DNA from: Stomoxys calcitrans
Taxonomy: Eukaryota; Arthropoda; Insecta; Diptera; Muscidae
Length of the DNA: 64,000 bases
Assembly (NCBI RefSeq): GCF_963082655.1
Contig: NC_081554.1
Span: forward strand, 60,859,373-60,923,372
Direction: 5' to 3'
The position numbers and the translations under genes were made by a program. Positions 11,336-23,215 of this stretch are shown here, one piece after another. Under the pieces are notes generated by a model. The model had not been told where the DNA came from, did no database searches, and worked only from the letters and a program-made list of their open reading frames with translations. The stretch's first letter is position 1; each line of letters begins with the position of its first letter.

Positions 11336-13003
11336 TTCGACAGTGGCTTATGTTTATAAGAACACTCAATGTCCGTGCCGAATTTGGGTGCATAAGTTAT
11401 ACAATTTTCATCAGATTGTGACGATTTGGACCAAACACTAATAAGTATAGTAGCTTTATCTAAAAATAAACCGATCTGAACCATATACGACACGGATGTC
11501 GAAAAGCCTAACATGAGTCATTGTGGCAAATTTCAGTGAAATCGGATTATATATACGGCTTTTATGCGGCCAAAACTTTGAATCTAGATATCGGTCTACA
11601 TGGCAGCTATATCCAAATATGGACCGATTTGGGCTAAGGTGCAGAAAAATGTCGATGAGCCAACACAAAGCACTGTCCCAAATTCCGGCGATATCGTACA
11701 AAAAATGCGTTTTATTGGCCCAAAACCTTAAATCAAGAGATCGGTCTATATGGCAGCTATATTAAAATCTGGGCCGATCTAGGACAAATTGAAGAAGAAC
11801 GTCGAAAAGCCTTACTAAACTCACTGTCTCAAATTTCAGCGACATCGGACAATAAATGCGTCTTTTATGGCTCCAAACCTAAAACCAAGATATCGGTATA
11901 TCCGGCAGCTATATCCAAATCTAGACCGATCTGTGCGATATTGCAGAAGTATGTCAAGGGGCTTAACCTAACTCACTGTCCCAAATTTCGGCGATATCGG
12001 ACAATAAATGCGCATTCTATGGGCCCAAAACCTTAAATCGAGAGATCGGTCTATATGGCAGCTATATACAAATCTGAACCGATCTGGGCCAAATTAAAGA
12101 AAGATGTCGAAGGGCCTGAGACAACTCACTGTCCCAAACTTCATCAAAATCGGATAATAAATGTGGCTTTTATGAGCCTAAGACCCTAAATTGGAGGATC
12201 CGTCTATATGGCAGCTATATCCAAATCTAAACCGATCTGAGCCAAACTGACGAAGGATGTCGAAGGGCGTAAGACAACTCACTGTCCAAAATTTCAGCAA
12301 AATCGTATAATAAATGTGGCTTTTATGGGCCTTAGACCCTAAATCGGAGAACCGGTCTATATGGCAGCTATATCCAAATCTGCACCGATCTAGGCCAAAT
12401 TGACGAAGGAAGTCGTAGGGCCTATGACAACTCGCTGTCCCAAATTTCAGCGAAATCGGATAATAAATGTGACTTTTATGGGCCTAAGACCCTTAATCGG
12501 CGGAACGGTCTATATGGCAGCTATATCCAAATCTGAACCGATCTAGGCCAAACTGACGAAGGATGTCGAAGGGCTTATGACAACTCACTGTCTTAAACTT
12601 CAGCAAAATCGGATAATAAATGTGGCTTTTATGGACCTAAGACCCTAAATCGGCGGAACGGTCTATATGGCAGCTATATCCAAATCTGAACCGATCTAGG
12701 CCAAACTGATGAAGGATGTCGAAGGGCCTATGACAACTCAATGTCCCAAACTTCAGCAAAATCGGATAATAAATGTAGCTTTTATGGACCTAAGACCCTA
12801 AATCGGCGGATCGGTCTATATGGGGGCTATATCAACATATAGTCCGATATAACTCATCTTCGAACTTAACCTGCTTATGGAAAAAAAAGAATCTGTGCAA
12901 AGTTTCAGCTTAATATCTCTTTTTTACGGAAATGGATATTTCGATGTGTTGCAAACGGAATGACAAAATGAATATACCCCCATCCTTCGGTGGTGGGTAT
13001 AAA
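11336..13003 (-). mobile_element. Mini-me/DINE-1-like element, core deleted
   Basis: On the - strand the 5' end at ~13003 (TATACCCACCACCGAAGGATGGGGGTATATTC) is followed by GTTTGCAACACATCGAAATATCC. The (TA)n and GTCY core is then missing: the sequence passes directly from TTCCGT into AAAAAAGAGATATTAAGC. About nine ~153-bp central repeats follow (11.55-12.85 kb), with the TATATGGCAGCTATAT block at about 11601, 11748, 12054, 12206, 12359, 12509 and 12664. The 3' hairpin is absent. Confidence 0.7.
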
Positions 13004-14920
13004 AACACAAATGGCTATCCTACTTCTAAACGTTCTGAGCACATTTAAGCTGGATAATGTCAAAATTTCCAATGAAAAAATCAAATTGGACCTGGCAATA
13101 TCTAGTGTTGCCTAGGTCAGTAACTTATGTCGCAGCCCTCGCAAACCGATCTCCGAATTTTACTTCTTCTATCCTGAAATTTTATTGAAAGGTTTCTATT
13201 ATGGTCTTCATTATCTGAACCAAGTATGACACAAATCGAATCTTGAAAAGTTCTATGGCTTTTAATATGGCCTTACCTAACCTAATAAGGTTTTCAAAAT
13301 GTGTTGTTTGAGGGACCGGCTGAACTTGTTGTTTAATTGTTTTAAGTTTGCACACTTGCGTCGAACATACAGTAGGGGTGTGTACAGCAAGTGTAAGCTG
13401 ATTCATTTATAATCCATGATGATATCAAAATTAGGGGAGTTTGGGAGTCGCTTATGTCTAAGCCCTATATATCGGTCATAATCATGTACCTGTGGCAGTA
13501 AGATTTAATTAAGTTAATGCCATTAATTGTTTGTAGTATATGTATATACTATTCTTTCGATATGAATTGTTACAGTTTGTTGTCTATACTTGGTTGTTTT
13601 GTTACGGTAAGGTAATCTACATCATACACTTAAATATCCAATACTTAATTTAATGTTATCTCGATATTGTATTCGTTTGTTTTTCATTTTGTTGCTCCTT
13701 TGATGGTTTTCTCAATATCCTTCCATACAACTATGGTTATTTGTTTTTCATTTTTCACAGAAATAAATTTTGTTTTGATTCACAAATTGTGTGAGTACAC
13801 AAATTGAAAATTCTATCCCTGCAATGTAAGAAGAAATCCCCTGTTTATCTATTTCATATGAACGTTATGAATTGCAAATTGCATTCAGTGCTTTTGTGTT
13901 TTGTGCTGTGGCAACTGAAATATACGTGGGAAAAATGTACTCGTACATGCAACTGCCATTTGGTTGATACGCATTCTTATCGAAGAATAAGAATGGGCAC
14001 ACAGTGACTCGGATTATGGACAACAATGCTTTAGTTACATACCTAGATTAAGGGAAACTATTATTGGAGAAGGTGAATAAACACATCTCAGTGATCGATT
14101 AGCTTAGATCTAAGCTTAAGGTATATTCTAGTACCAAGCCTATTGGCGAACAGAAACTACAAACCTCGGGATATGAGAAAATTAGAGCAGAAAATGTTTT
14201 AATAAATTTGGAGCTACAAAGGGAAACCAGGGTTAGGTTATCTATAAGGCTAGGTTAAGTAAATACAAAGGTTAGCTGAAAAGCGCTCTGAATCAATTCT
14301 GGATGGACTTCTGCAGTTTAATGTAAGATTCTAGGCTTTACGTTGCGTATATTAGGGTAACTTTACAAGAGAGAGAATATATGGGCAATGTCTTACTATA
14401 ACAAATGCTGGATATACATTTTCAGAAAATGTCTCGAGAGGTTATGTGTTCTCTTCAAAAGATTTTCACTGATTATCGTTTGACAGGGATTATTGATCAA
14501 TTTATGACTAAAAATCCTTTTGGCTATCTAAAGCGTCTACATATTTAAATCGCCAGATCTCTATAATGTATAATTAGTTGAATTGCAAGCTGTATACGGT
14601 AGATTGGGAAGCCAAGAGAGCAAAAAGTTGTAAAAGAGATTTGCATCAAACCCCTTGACAAAATGATAGGTCCCATTCTGGGTTTTTAGAGGTGAACTTC
14701 TGGTACTGAAGTAATGGGTTTGGAGCCAATGGATTTAAATTCAGCAGACCCAGAGGGAAATGCAATGATTGAAGCTGTCTTATATAAGAAAACCGAATAC
14801 CGCAGACCTCAAATGACATACGCCTAGGTGTACTTGTACTCGTACGGATACAAGGGTATCCGCATAAGTTCACCTTCATCAAATCCTTAACTTTAAATAG
14901 AACAACATTCAGTTTATATT
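13004..14920. other. Mostly unique DNA; one decayed mini-me central repeat
   Basis: 13135-13265 resembles a single decayed mini-me repeat (AAACCGATCTCCGAATTTTACTTCTTC). The rest holds no recognisable element, RNA gene or convincing coding frame. GGTTAGGTTA-like motifs near 14232 and 14252 are short and isolated. Confidence 0.4.
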
Positions 14921-15142
14921 AAACTAGCCGAGCCGGGCTCGCTCCGCTGCGTCTTCTTTAACTCTCTAATATCTTTTTTGGGTGGGGACACTTCGCCCTA
15001 AATGCGAATATCGAATTAGTGTCATTGTAGCCTATGACGCTGAACGCGTTCGAATCCTCACATATCTCACATATCCGATTCATGTTTAATATAAATTATA
15101 AGGGATCCCCTTTTTATAGCCGGCTTCGACGTCTGGGTTTTT
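14921..15142 (+). mobile_element. TR125-type repeat element, 5' end fragment
   Basis: Begins ACTAGCCGAGCCGGGCTCGC, then TCCGCTGCGTCTTCTTTAAC and GGTGGGGACACTTCGCCCT, matching the start of the copy at 35801. After ~90 bases it diverges. A B-box-like GTTCGAATCC near 15050 may come from neighbouring SINE sequence. Confidence 0.6.
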
Positions 15143-15286
15143 ACATGGCTTCTATGTAATGTCTCCAGCATTATGAAAGGATAACCACTGCTGAAAATTT
15201 TTGCTAATGTTCTCGTCAGGCTTCAAACCAAGGAGTTCAGCATCATAGGCGGACATGCTAACCTCTGCGCTGCGGTAGCCTCCACA
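15143..15286 (-). mobile_element. tRNA-headed SINE, 5' part
   Basis: Reverse of the SINE at 34668: on the - strand the head region GGTTAGCATGTCCGCCTATGA is followed by a decayed B box, then a CATTTTCAGC(A/G)GTGGTTATCC-like body. Ends where the LINE RT relic begins. Confidence 0.55.
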
Positions 15287-15289
15287 AAA

Positions 15290-16085
15290 CCCCGTCTCGA
15301 GAGCCCGGTGCCACACAAGGCAGCCATAGGTCCAACCACAGCGGTTTACATTCAGTGGACAGTATTTGGACTAAGTATCCAACTCCTACCCATCGAGTTG
15401 CGACGTCAGTAGAACGCATTCAACCCGCGTTTGACTCTCTCCTCAAAGTTTCTTCTCCAGTTCAATATCTGATCAAGAATGATACCCAGGCTTTTAGCCT
15501 TCCGATAGAGAGAAGCAGCTCCACTTCATCAAGAACCGGTCCCCTGAACTACTCCTATTTCCTCCTTTTTGTGAACAACGCTATGTCATCAGCATATGCA
15601 CCACTTTCGCTCTTACATTCTCGAAGGACCTGAGGACCCTAATGATAACGAAGAGTCACGACATTTCTTCTCCAGTTCAATTTCTGGTTAAGAATAACTC
15701 CCAGGCTTTTAGCCTCCTGAGGGAGAGGCAGCTCCACTCCATCAAGAACCGGTCCCCTGAACTACTCCTATTTCCTCCTTTTTGTGAACAACGCTATGTC
15801 ATCAGCATATGCACCACTTTCGCACTTTCTTTCTCGAAGGACCTGAGGGCCGTAATGATAACGAAGAGCCACGAGAGGGGGGATGAAACCCCCTGCGGCG
15901 TATTCTTTGAGGCATCCCTTCTTGCTTTGTGACTGTACCATCTCTAAAATCTGTATTGATACTACTGCCGAATAGCGTATTATTCGAGGATTTGGATTCG
16001 GTCTAGAAAGGCAAGTTTTGATGCTGTCTCCTGGAAGTATTTTTTTTTGTCGGAGACATCGCGAATCACTTGGCAAAAAGCCGTT
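15290..16085 (-). pseudogene. Non-LTR retrotransposon reverse transcriptase fragment
   Basis: Read on the - strand this is the palm and thumb of a non-LTR RT: FIPPLVALRYH, then SGAYADDIALFTK, which contains the catalytic YADD motif, then GPVLDGVELPLPQEAKSLGV followed by ILNQKLNWRRN. A decayed WILSPNTVH...TAVVGPM segment lies at the low-coordinate end. A 215-bp piece (15449-15663) is repeated immediately as 15664-15878, so the LDGVELPL/KLNW region occurs twice in a row. Stops and frameshifts show it is inactive. Family is I/R1/Jockey-like; I cannot say whether it belongs to LINE family A or B. Confidence 0.65.
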
Positions 16086-16132
16086 TCCACTCATTTGACA
16101 TTGAGGTGTGCCTTTTGATGGTTCTTACATCT

Positions 16133-16785
16133 TTTTATACCCACCACCAAAGGATGGCGGTATATTCATTTTGTCATTCCGTTTGCAACACATCGAAATA
16201 TCCATTTCCGACCCTATAAAAGCGTAAAAATCTAAGACGATCTAGACATGTCCGTCCGTCTGTCTGTTGAAATCACGCTACAGCCTTTAAATATAAGAGA
16301 TATTGAGCTAAAATTTTGCACAGATTCTTTTTTTTTTATCCATAAGCAGGTTATGTTCGAAGATGGGCTATATCGGACTATATGTTGATATAGCCCCTAT
16401 ATGGACCGATCCGGCGATTTAGAGTCTTAGTTGTCCAAAGTAATTGCGGATTTTTCATATGGTCGGCGTTGACCAATTTTTTCACAGCTTGTGACTCTGT
16501 AATTGCATTCTTTCTTCTGTCAGTTATCAGCTGTTACCTTTAGCTTGCTTTAGAAAAAAGTGTAAAAAAGCATATTTGATTAAAGTTCATTCTAAGTTTT
16601 ATTAAAAATGCATTTACTTTCTTTTAATAAATCCGCAATTACTTTGTGGGCAACCAATAGCTGCTATGGGGCATAAGGTATGCAATTTTCATAAGGAATA
16701 AGGATTTTGACGAAAGGTAGTTTTCATGTATACCCGAGGTGGTGGGTATCCAAAGTTCGGCCCAGCCGAACTTACTTGTTCATAC
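16133..16785 (+). mobile_element. Compact mini-me/DINE-1-like element with a nested MITE
   Basis: Complete ends: TTATACCCACCACCAAAGG at the start, and GAGGTGGTGGGTATCC plus the hairpin AAGTTCGGCCCAGCCGAACTT and ACTTGTT at the end. The core has GATCTAGACATGTCCGTCC and a short GTCY tract but has lost TATATATTCTTGATC. It has less than one central repeat, and a mariner-type MITE (16431-16656) is inserted there. Without the MITE the element is about 425 bp, the shortest apparently complete copy here. Confidence 0.75.
16431..16656 (-). mobile_element. Mariner-type MITE, diverged copy
   Basis: Reverse orientation of the 236-bp MITEs at 24402 and 35248, sharing GCTTGTGACTCTGTAATTGC, TTCTTCTGTCAGTTATCAGC and the ends CCAAAGTAATTGCGG / CCGCAATTACTTTG. 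Terminal bases are eroded (TTGTCC for TTGGGTTGCCC), so it is older than the other two. Confidence 0.8.
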
Positions 16786-17560
16786 TAGATTATGCAGGAC
16801 TATGGCCCCAGTAGCGTGAAAAGCATATGGAAATCCTACAATGAACAATTTTTTTTCCAAAATTCTAAGTCTAGTGCCTACCTATCAATGCCCACTGTAA
16901 AATCCCATCGAAATCAGAATAGCGGATTTGCGCTTTAAATTCCATACGTTTTTGTTCACCTTGCCAATGCAATTCGGTTTTATCTTGCCTTGCTTTCCCA
17001 ATTTGGGGAGTTTTTTTATTTCCAGGTTGTTTTGTAAAGAGGTAAACATTGTGATAGCAAATGAAACGTTTGAGCAAAGTCACATAAATACACAGGCAAT
17101 CCGATGAATTTTCATTTGGGTTATTTCACTTTTGCCCGATTTGTACGTTTTGGGTGTTTTTTTGCGGAACGATAGTTGCTGCGTACAAACATAGTTTTTA
17201 CATTGATCCTCAAGAGATTTTTTTTTTTGTATCGCTGGACAAAGGTAATAAATCGTTTAAATGCTTTTACTTGGCTCCCCTGTCAGTGGCATGGGTGATA
17301 TGTTGCAGTCAAAGGTTTCTTTTTTCCCCACCAATTTTTTGGTATAGAAACTACAAATGCTATAACACGGCTTTTGTAGCCAGAAAGGTTGTTAGTTGGT
17401 GAGATGGCTTCTGAATAGCCAGCTACGCCAATAGGGATGCATGACTTGGTTGCCCAGTTGGGGTTCTGGTCCTGCTCGTGGGGAGTAATGAAATTAACAG
17501 ATATGAACATGTTCAATTTGCATTCAATAAAATAAATCTTTTAATGGATTTTGTGCTCTA
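16786..17560. other. Unique DNA, nothing recognised
   Basis: T-rich patches and short open frames only. No repeat family, RNA gene or splice-flanked exon that I can support. Confidence 0.4.
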
Positions 17561-19216
17561 TTATACCCTCCACCATAAGATGGGGGGTATACTAATTTCG
17601 TCATTCTGTTTGTAACTACTCGAAATATTCGTCTGAGACCCCATAAAGTATATATATTCTTGATCGTCGCGACATTTTATGTCGATCTAGCCATGTCCGT
17701 CCGTCTGTCCGTCCGTCCGTCCGTCCGTCCGTCCGTCCGTCTGTCTGTCGAAAGCACGCTAACTTCCGAAGGAGTAAAGCTAGCCGCTTGAAATTTTGCA
17801 CAAATACTTCTTATTAGTGTAGGTCGGTTGGTATTGTAAATGGGCCATATCGGTCCATGTTTTGATATAGCTGCCATATAAACCGATCTGGGGTCTTGAC
17901 TTCTTGAGCCTCTAGCGTGCGCAATTCTTATCCGATTGGGATGAAATTTTGCACGACGTGTTTTGCTATGATATCCAACAACTGTGCCAAGTATGGTTCA
18001 AATCGGTTCATAACCTGATATAGCTGCCATATAAACCGATCTTGGGACTTGACTTCTTGAGCCTCTAGAGTGCGCAATTCTTATCCGATTGGAATGAAAT
18101 TTTGCACGAAGTGTTTTGTTATGACATCCAACAACTGTGCCAAGTATGGTTCAAATCGGTCCATAACCTGATATAGCTGCCATATAAACCGGTCTTGGGT
18201 CTTGACTTCTTGAGCCTCTAGCGTGCGCAATTCTTATCCGATCAGAATGAAATTTTGCACGACGTGTTTTGTTATTATATGCAACAACTGTGTCAAGTAT
18301 GGTTTAAATCGGTTCATAACCTGATATAGCTGCCATATAAACCGATCTTGGGTCTTGACTTCTTGAGCCTCTAGAGTGCGCAATTCTTATCCGATTGGAA
18401 TGAAATTTTGCACGACGTGTTTTGTTATGACATCCAACAACTGTGCCAAGTATGGTTCAAATCGTTCCATAACCTGATATAGCTGCCATATAAACCGATC
18501 TTGGGTCTTGACTTCTTGAGCCTCTAGAGGGCGCAATTCTTATCCGATTGGAATGGAATTTTGCACGACGTGTTTCGTTATGATATCCAACAACTGTGCC
18601 AAGTATGGTTGAAATCGGTCCATAACCTGATTCAGCTGTCATATAAACAGATCTGGGGATTTGATTCTTGAGCTTCTAGAGGGCGCAATTCCTATCCGAT
18701 TTGGCTGAAATTTTGCATGACGTATTTTATTTTTACTTTAAACAACTGCGTCAAATAAGGTTCAAATCGGTTCATAACCTGATATAGCTGCCATATAAAC
18801 CGATCTGGGATCTTGACTTCTTGACTCCTAGAGGTCGCAATTATTATCCGATATGCCTGAAATTTAGTACGACGGATCCTCTCATGACCATCAACAAACG
18901 TGTTTATTATGGTCTGAATCGGTCTATAGCCCGATACAGATCCCATATAAATCGTTCTCTCTATTTTACTTCGTGAGCCCCAATGGGCGCAATTCTTATA
19001 CGAATTGGCGGAAATTTTACACAGGTCTCCAACATATAATTTAATTGTGGTCCGAACCGGACCATATCTTGATATCGTTTTAATAGCAGAGCAACTCTTT
19101 TCTTATATCCTTTTTTGCCTAAGAAGAGATGCCGGGAAAAGAACTCGACAAATGCGATCCATGGTGGAGGGTATATAAGATTCGGCCCGGCCGAACTTAG
19201 CACGCTTTTACTTGTT
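17561..19216 (+). mobile_element. Full-length mini-me/DINE-1-like element with ~153-bp central repeats
   Basis: The best reference copy in the window. 5': TTATACCCTCCACCAT followed by its hairpin complement TGGGGGGTATAC, then GTATATATATTCTTGATCGTC and a long GTCC/GTCT microsatellite. Middle: about eight central repeats, with GATATAGCTGCCATATA at about 17863, 18018, 18171, 18324, 18477 and 18780, a steady ~153-bp period. 3': ATGGTGGAGGGTATA (19161-19175), exactly complementary to the 5' end, then the hairpin TTCGGCCCGGCCGAA and CTTTTACTTGTT. The (TA)n and GTCY tracts flanking a fixed core are what define mini-me elements in Diptera, and DINE-1 relatives with ~150-bp central repeats are known in Drosophila. 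No protein is encoded. Confidence 0.8.
17695..17748 (+). repeat. (GTCC/GTCT)n microsatellite in the mini-me core
   Basis: About 13 GTCY tetranucleotides, the longest such tract in the window. Other mini-me cores have 3-8, so this one has expanded. Confidence 0.9.
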
Positions 19217-20060
19217 TTCATTTCGCTTGGCTTTCGATATTGAAGTCAAATATTTGCAATTCGTTTGTAGCCGGCAGCCATCAGCCAAATGTCAGGCCAT
19301 AGGTGTGAGAGTGCTTTTGAAATATATTGCTTTGGACTCCGGGGCAAACTGGTAAAATATGGATGGACATTTTAGCATGAGATTTAGACTTTTATTTCGC
19401 GAATTTATGTGGCTTGTATAAAAACTAAATAAATTGGTTTGAGATAGTCGAACATATTTATGCCTGCAACAAATTCTATGTAGTAACAATATTGGCAAAA
19501 TAATCGGTGGGTTTGGCAGTTTTATTCAGTAGAACAATAGAGATTAAATTTTTGCAACTATAAAAAGATGCCAGACAATTTAATAAAACGGAAGGTGTAG
19601 GTAATTTATCAAAACACCATGAAAAATGTCGAGGAATTTTTCATTGAAAAACTATGATTACTGCAGATGGTTAGCATCGAAATGAAAAAGTATTTCTAAA
19701 CTATTCATATTCATGTCAGGACTTCCTAAAGGATATGTTTAACAAAACAGAGACAGTTGAGAACTTGATGAAGCCTTTGATGAACACTCATTTGCAAAAG
19801 GCCATGAAGCCCTGAATGAGGGATCCAAGGTCAGAGAAATGAAAAAACCTGCAGCCTTTTAATCACCAGGACCTGGCGGAATATTTCTGGCATTGGTGCA
19901 CAAGGTGGGCGGTTTTGCGCCGATATCATAATGTTTATGACTAGAATGTACACTGAAGACCAGGTAATTCGCTAGGGTAGTATACATTGCCAAGTTTATG
20001 AAGCCTATAGAAGAAGAGAAAGACCGCATGCTAGACAATGGAATTGATAAGTATACCGAT
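19217..20060. other. Unique DNA, nothing recognised
   Basis: No recognisable repeat, RNA gene or coding frame. A decayed mini-me core may start near 20070. Confidence 0.4.
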
Positions 20061-20069
20061 CGACTCAGA

Positions 20070-20903
20070 ATCCATCTGTCTGTCTGTGACTCCTTATATT
20101 CTTGTAATCAAAGTGCAGGTCCTATTTGTGGTCCAATCATCACGAAATTTTGCACATATCACTTGCACAAGGACGAACGCTATTAATTTTGATAAAAATC
20201 GGTTCAGATTTAGATATAGCTCCCATATATATGTATCGCCCGATTTGCATTTAAATTGCCGTAGTAACTACAATTTTCAACTAAGCTGGGCAAAATCGCA
20301 CTATATTTGGATATAGCTGCCATGTAGACCGATCTGGCGATTTGGTCTCAAGCCTGTAACAGGCGCATTTATTATCCGATTCCGATGGAATTTGAAACAG
20401 TGAGTTGCTTTAAGCCTTCCGCCATCAGACCCAAATATGGTCTAGATCGGATTATATTTAGATATAGCTGTCATATAGACAGATCTGCTGATTTAGGGCC
20501 TTAAGCCCATATAAGCCGCAGTGATTATTCGATTTCGCTGAATTTTGAAATAGTAAGTTAATTAAAGCCTCACGATATGCGACTCGAATATGGTTCAGAT
20601 CTGTCTTTATTCAGACATAGCTGCCATATAGAGCGATCTGTCTTTAAGGGCCTTAAGGCCTTAACATGCACATTTATTACCCGATTTCTCTGGAATTTGA
20701 TACAATGAGTTGTTTTAAGCCTTCCATAGTCACACCTAAATATGGTTCAGATCGGCCAATATAAAGACCGATTTGCCGATTGAGGACCTTAAGCCCATAA
20801 AAGCCGTAATTTTCATCTAATTTCGTTTAAATTTGAGTAGTAAATTGATTGAATCCTACCGATATGCGAATCGAATATGGTTCAGATGGGTCTATATTCT
20901 GAT
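20070..20903 (+). mobile_element. Mini-me-like element, old, 5' end lost
   Basis: A short GTCTGTCTGTGAC tract and 'AAATTTTGCACATATCACTTG' relatives are followed by about five diverged central repeats (GATATAGCTGCCATGTAGACC, GGCCTTAAGCCCATATAAGCC). Its first repeat resembles the type C subfamily (CTCCCATATATATGTATCGC). It is cut at 20903 by the start of a TR125 element. Confidence 0.6.
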
Positions 20904-22997
20904 ACTAGCTGAACCGGGCCCGCTCCGCTGCGCCTTCTTTTACTTTAAATGGAGCACAATTTTCCTTCGAATATTTATTTTCGACAATTAAAGAGCTTTT
21001 AATAAAATACCATGCTACGAAAATAGTATATCGCTTGACTAACAGTTTAACAATATCAATGCCTTTATCAGGATCCCATATGATCTTTATTGGTCTACGA
21101 ATTTAAGTTTCAATGTAAAGTGTACTCCATTTTTAAAATAATTTATTACAGCCCGATATTCTCATGATATCTGATTTAGGGGTGTTTTTGGTGAAAAAAA
21201 AATATCAGCATCGTGCTCTTCTCTCAAATATCATTTATTTAAACCCCATATTGCCATTGGTTTACACGACGAGACGTCCCCCAAACACATAGCCCCAACA
21301 TTGGTTATCAAATTCATTTTCTAATCTAAAATACCTTTCATTTGAGCATGGTCGAAAAATGTTTACCCTTTGGGGGGTGTTTCGGAGGAGGGTGGAGATG
21401 TGATGCCCTAAATACATGGTCCTACATTTGGATATCAATTTTGTATTCTACTCCCAAATACCTTTGTTTGAGCCCCATATTGCGCCGGTCAGTAAAAAAT
21501 TGCTGTTTGTGGGGTATTTTGGGAAAGGGGTAGACCCTCAGAAAATTTGTCCCGAAAGGGGTTATCAATTCTTGCTCTAACCCATTTAAGCTCCACATTG
21601 ACATGGTCGGTAAATATGCCCGATTTAGGAGTGTTTTAGGGATTGGGGTGGTTCCCCAAACACTAAGCCCGGAAAATATATCAGCAACATGCTCTATTCT
21701 CATACATCAATATATCATTTATTTGAACCCCATATTGTCATTGGCTAAAAAATTGGATATCAAATTCGTTTTCCAATCTCATTTAAACTCCTTATTGTAA
21801 AACTTAACAAATATGTCCGGTTTGGGGTATTGACCCTAAAAACTATAAATATTTAGTTCCATTCTCTTTAAGACCCAAATTGTCTTGGTGAGCAAATACG
21901 TCCTATTTGGGGGTTGATATGGTGGTGGGACGTCCGCTAGACAGTTGGTCCCTAATGTTGATATCAGATATGTGGTCTACTTCCAAATACCTTTAAGTTG
22001 GGCTCCATATTTCCATAGTCGGCAAGCATGACCGGCTTGTGGGGTGTCTTGGCGGCTACTCAGTGAGTTGGCCTTGAAAATATATATCGGATCTAAACAA
22101 AAACCCCCTTATTTGAGCCTCATATTGCTATAGTCAGCAAATACTTTCTATTTGGGTGGTGTTGTTGGTGTGGGGTGGACCCATAGTCACTTTTCCCTTA
22201 TATTGATATCAGATTCGTGCTTTACTCCCAAATACCTTTCATTTGAGCCCCATATTGCTATGGTCTTAAATTTTTCCCCTTTGGGGGATGTTTTTGTGGA
22301 AAGGCGGCACCCCAAAACACTTGGTCTCATATTTGGATATGAGATTCTAATTCTACACTCAAATACCTTTTATTTAAGCCCCTTATTCCCATGGTCAGTA
22401 AATAAGTCCTGTTTGGGAGGTGTTTTGGTGAAGGGGTGGACCCCCAGAAATGTGGTCCCACATTTGGATATTAGATTCGTATTCTACTCGCAAATTCCTT
22501 TTATTTGAGTCCCATATTGCCATGGTCGGTAAATATGTCCGATTTAGGGGTGTTTTAGGGGTTGGGGTGGTCCCCCAAACACTTGGTCCGACATTTGGAT
22601 ATCAGCTACGTTGCCTTATCTTAAATACCTTTCATTTGAGTCCCATATTGTCGTGATTGGTGTAAATATATGTTTGGTAGGTTTTAGGGTGGGATAGCCC
22701 CCCTAGGTACCCCATCCGAAATTTGGATACCAAATTTTCTTTTTAGGGTACTATATGAGAGCACACAACATTGCGTTTAAATCGCACCACCCATATCTGA
22801 GATCTGGCGTTTCTGAAAATTAGGATAAGGGGGAGGGTCCGCCCCCCCCTTCAGATATCAAAAAATGTAGTAACCAATTTTTAACACGGGATCATTATAA
22901 ACCATCTTTGAAGATTTCAATAAAATCTGTTCAGCCGTTTCTGAGCCTATAAGGAACATATAAACAAACAAACCTACAAACAAACACAAATTGATTT
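20904..22997 (+). mobile_element. TR125-type element, apparently full length
   Basis: Non-coding element of ~2.1 kb, family not identified. Start: ACTAGCTGAACCGGGCCCGC, then TCCGCTGCGCCTTCTTTTAC. Middle: a degenerate tandem repeat of roughly 125 bp, each with CATTTGAGCCCCATATTG, a GGTGTTTTGGGGTGGGGTGG-like block and TTGGATATCAGATTCGT. End: CCCCCCTAGGTACCCCATCC, a fixed ~270-bp 3' region with TTCAGCCGTTTCTGAGCC, then CAAACAAACAAACC-type tail and TTGATTTTTATA. Elements with this start and tail style are common in insect genomes, but I cannot assign a class. Short open frames inside shift from repeat to repeat and are not coding. Confidence 0.65.
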
Positions 22998-23215
22998 TTA
23001 TACCCTCCACCATAGGATGGGGGTGTATAATAATTTCGTTATTTTGTTTGTAACATCTCGAAATATTCGTCTAAGACCCCATAAAGTATATATATTCATG
23101 ATAGCCATGACATTTTAAGTCGAGCTAGCTATGTCCGTCCGTCTATCCGTCCGTGCGTCCGTCTGTCTATCTTTGCACAAATACTTTTAATTAATGTAGG
23201 TGCATGTTTAGATTC
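22996..23215 (+). mobile_element. Mini-me-like element, 5' end fragment
   Basis: TTTATACCCTCCACCATAGG, the TGGGGGTGTATA complement, AAAGTATATATATTCATGAT and a GTCC/GTCT tract (about 23132-23170), then CTTTGCACAAATACTTTTAA. Ends within the first central repeat. Confidence 0.7.

Noticed and set aside
14228..14260. Telomere-like GGTTAG motif
   Set aside because: Only a few isolated units; flies lack simple telomeric repeats, and such motifs are common in LINE tails and their surroundings.
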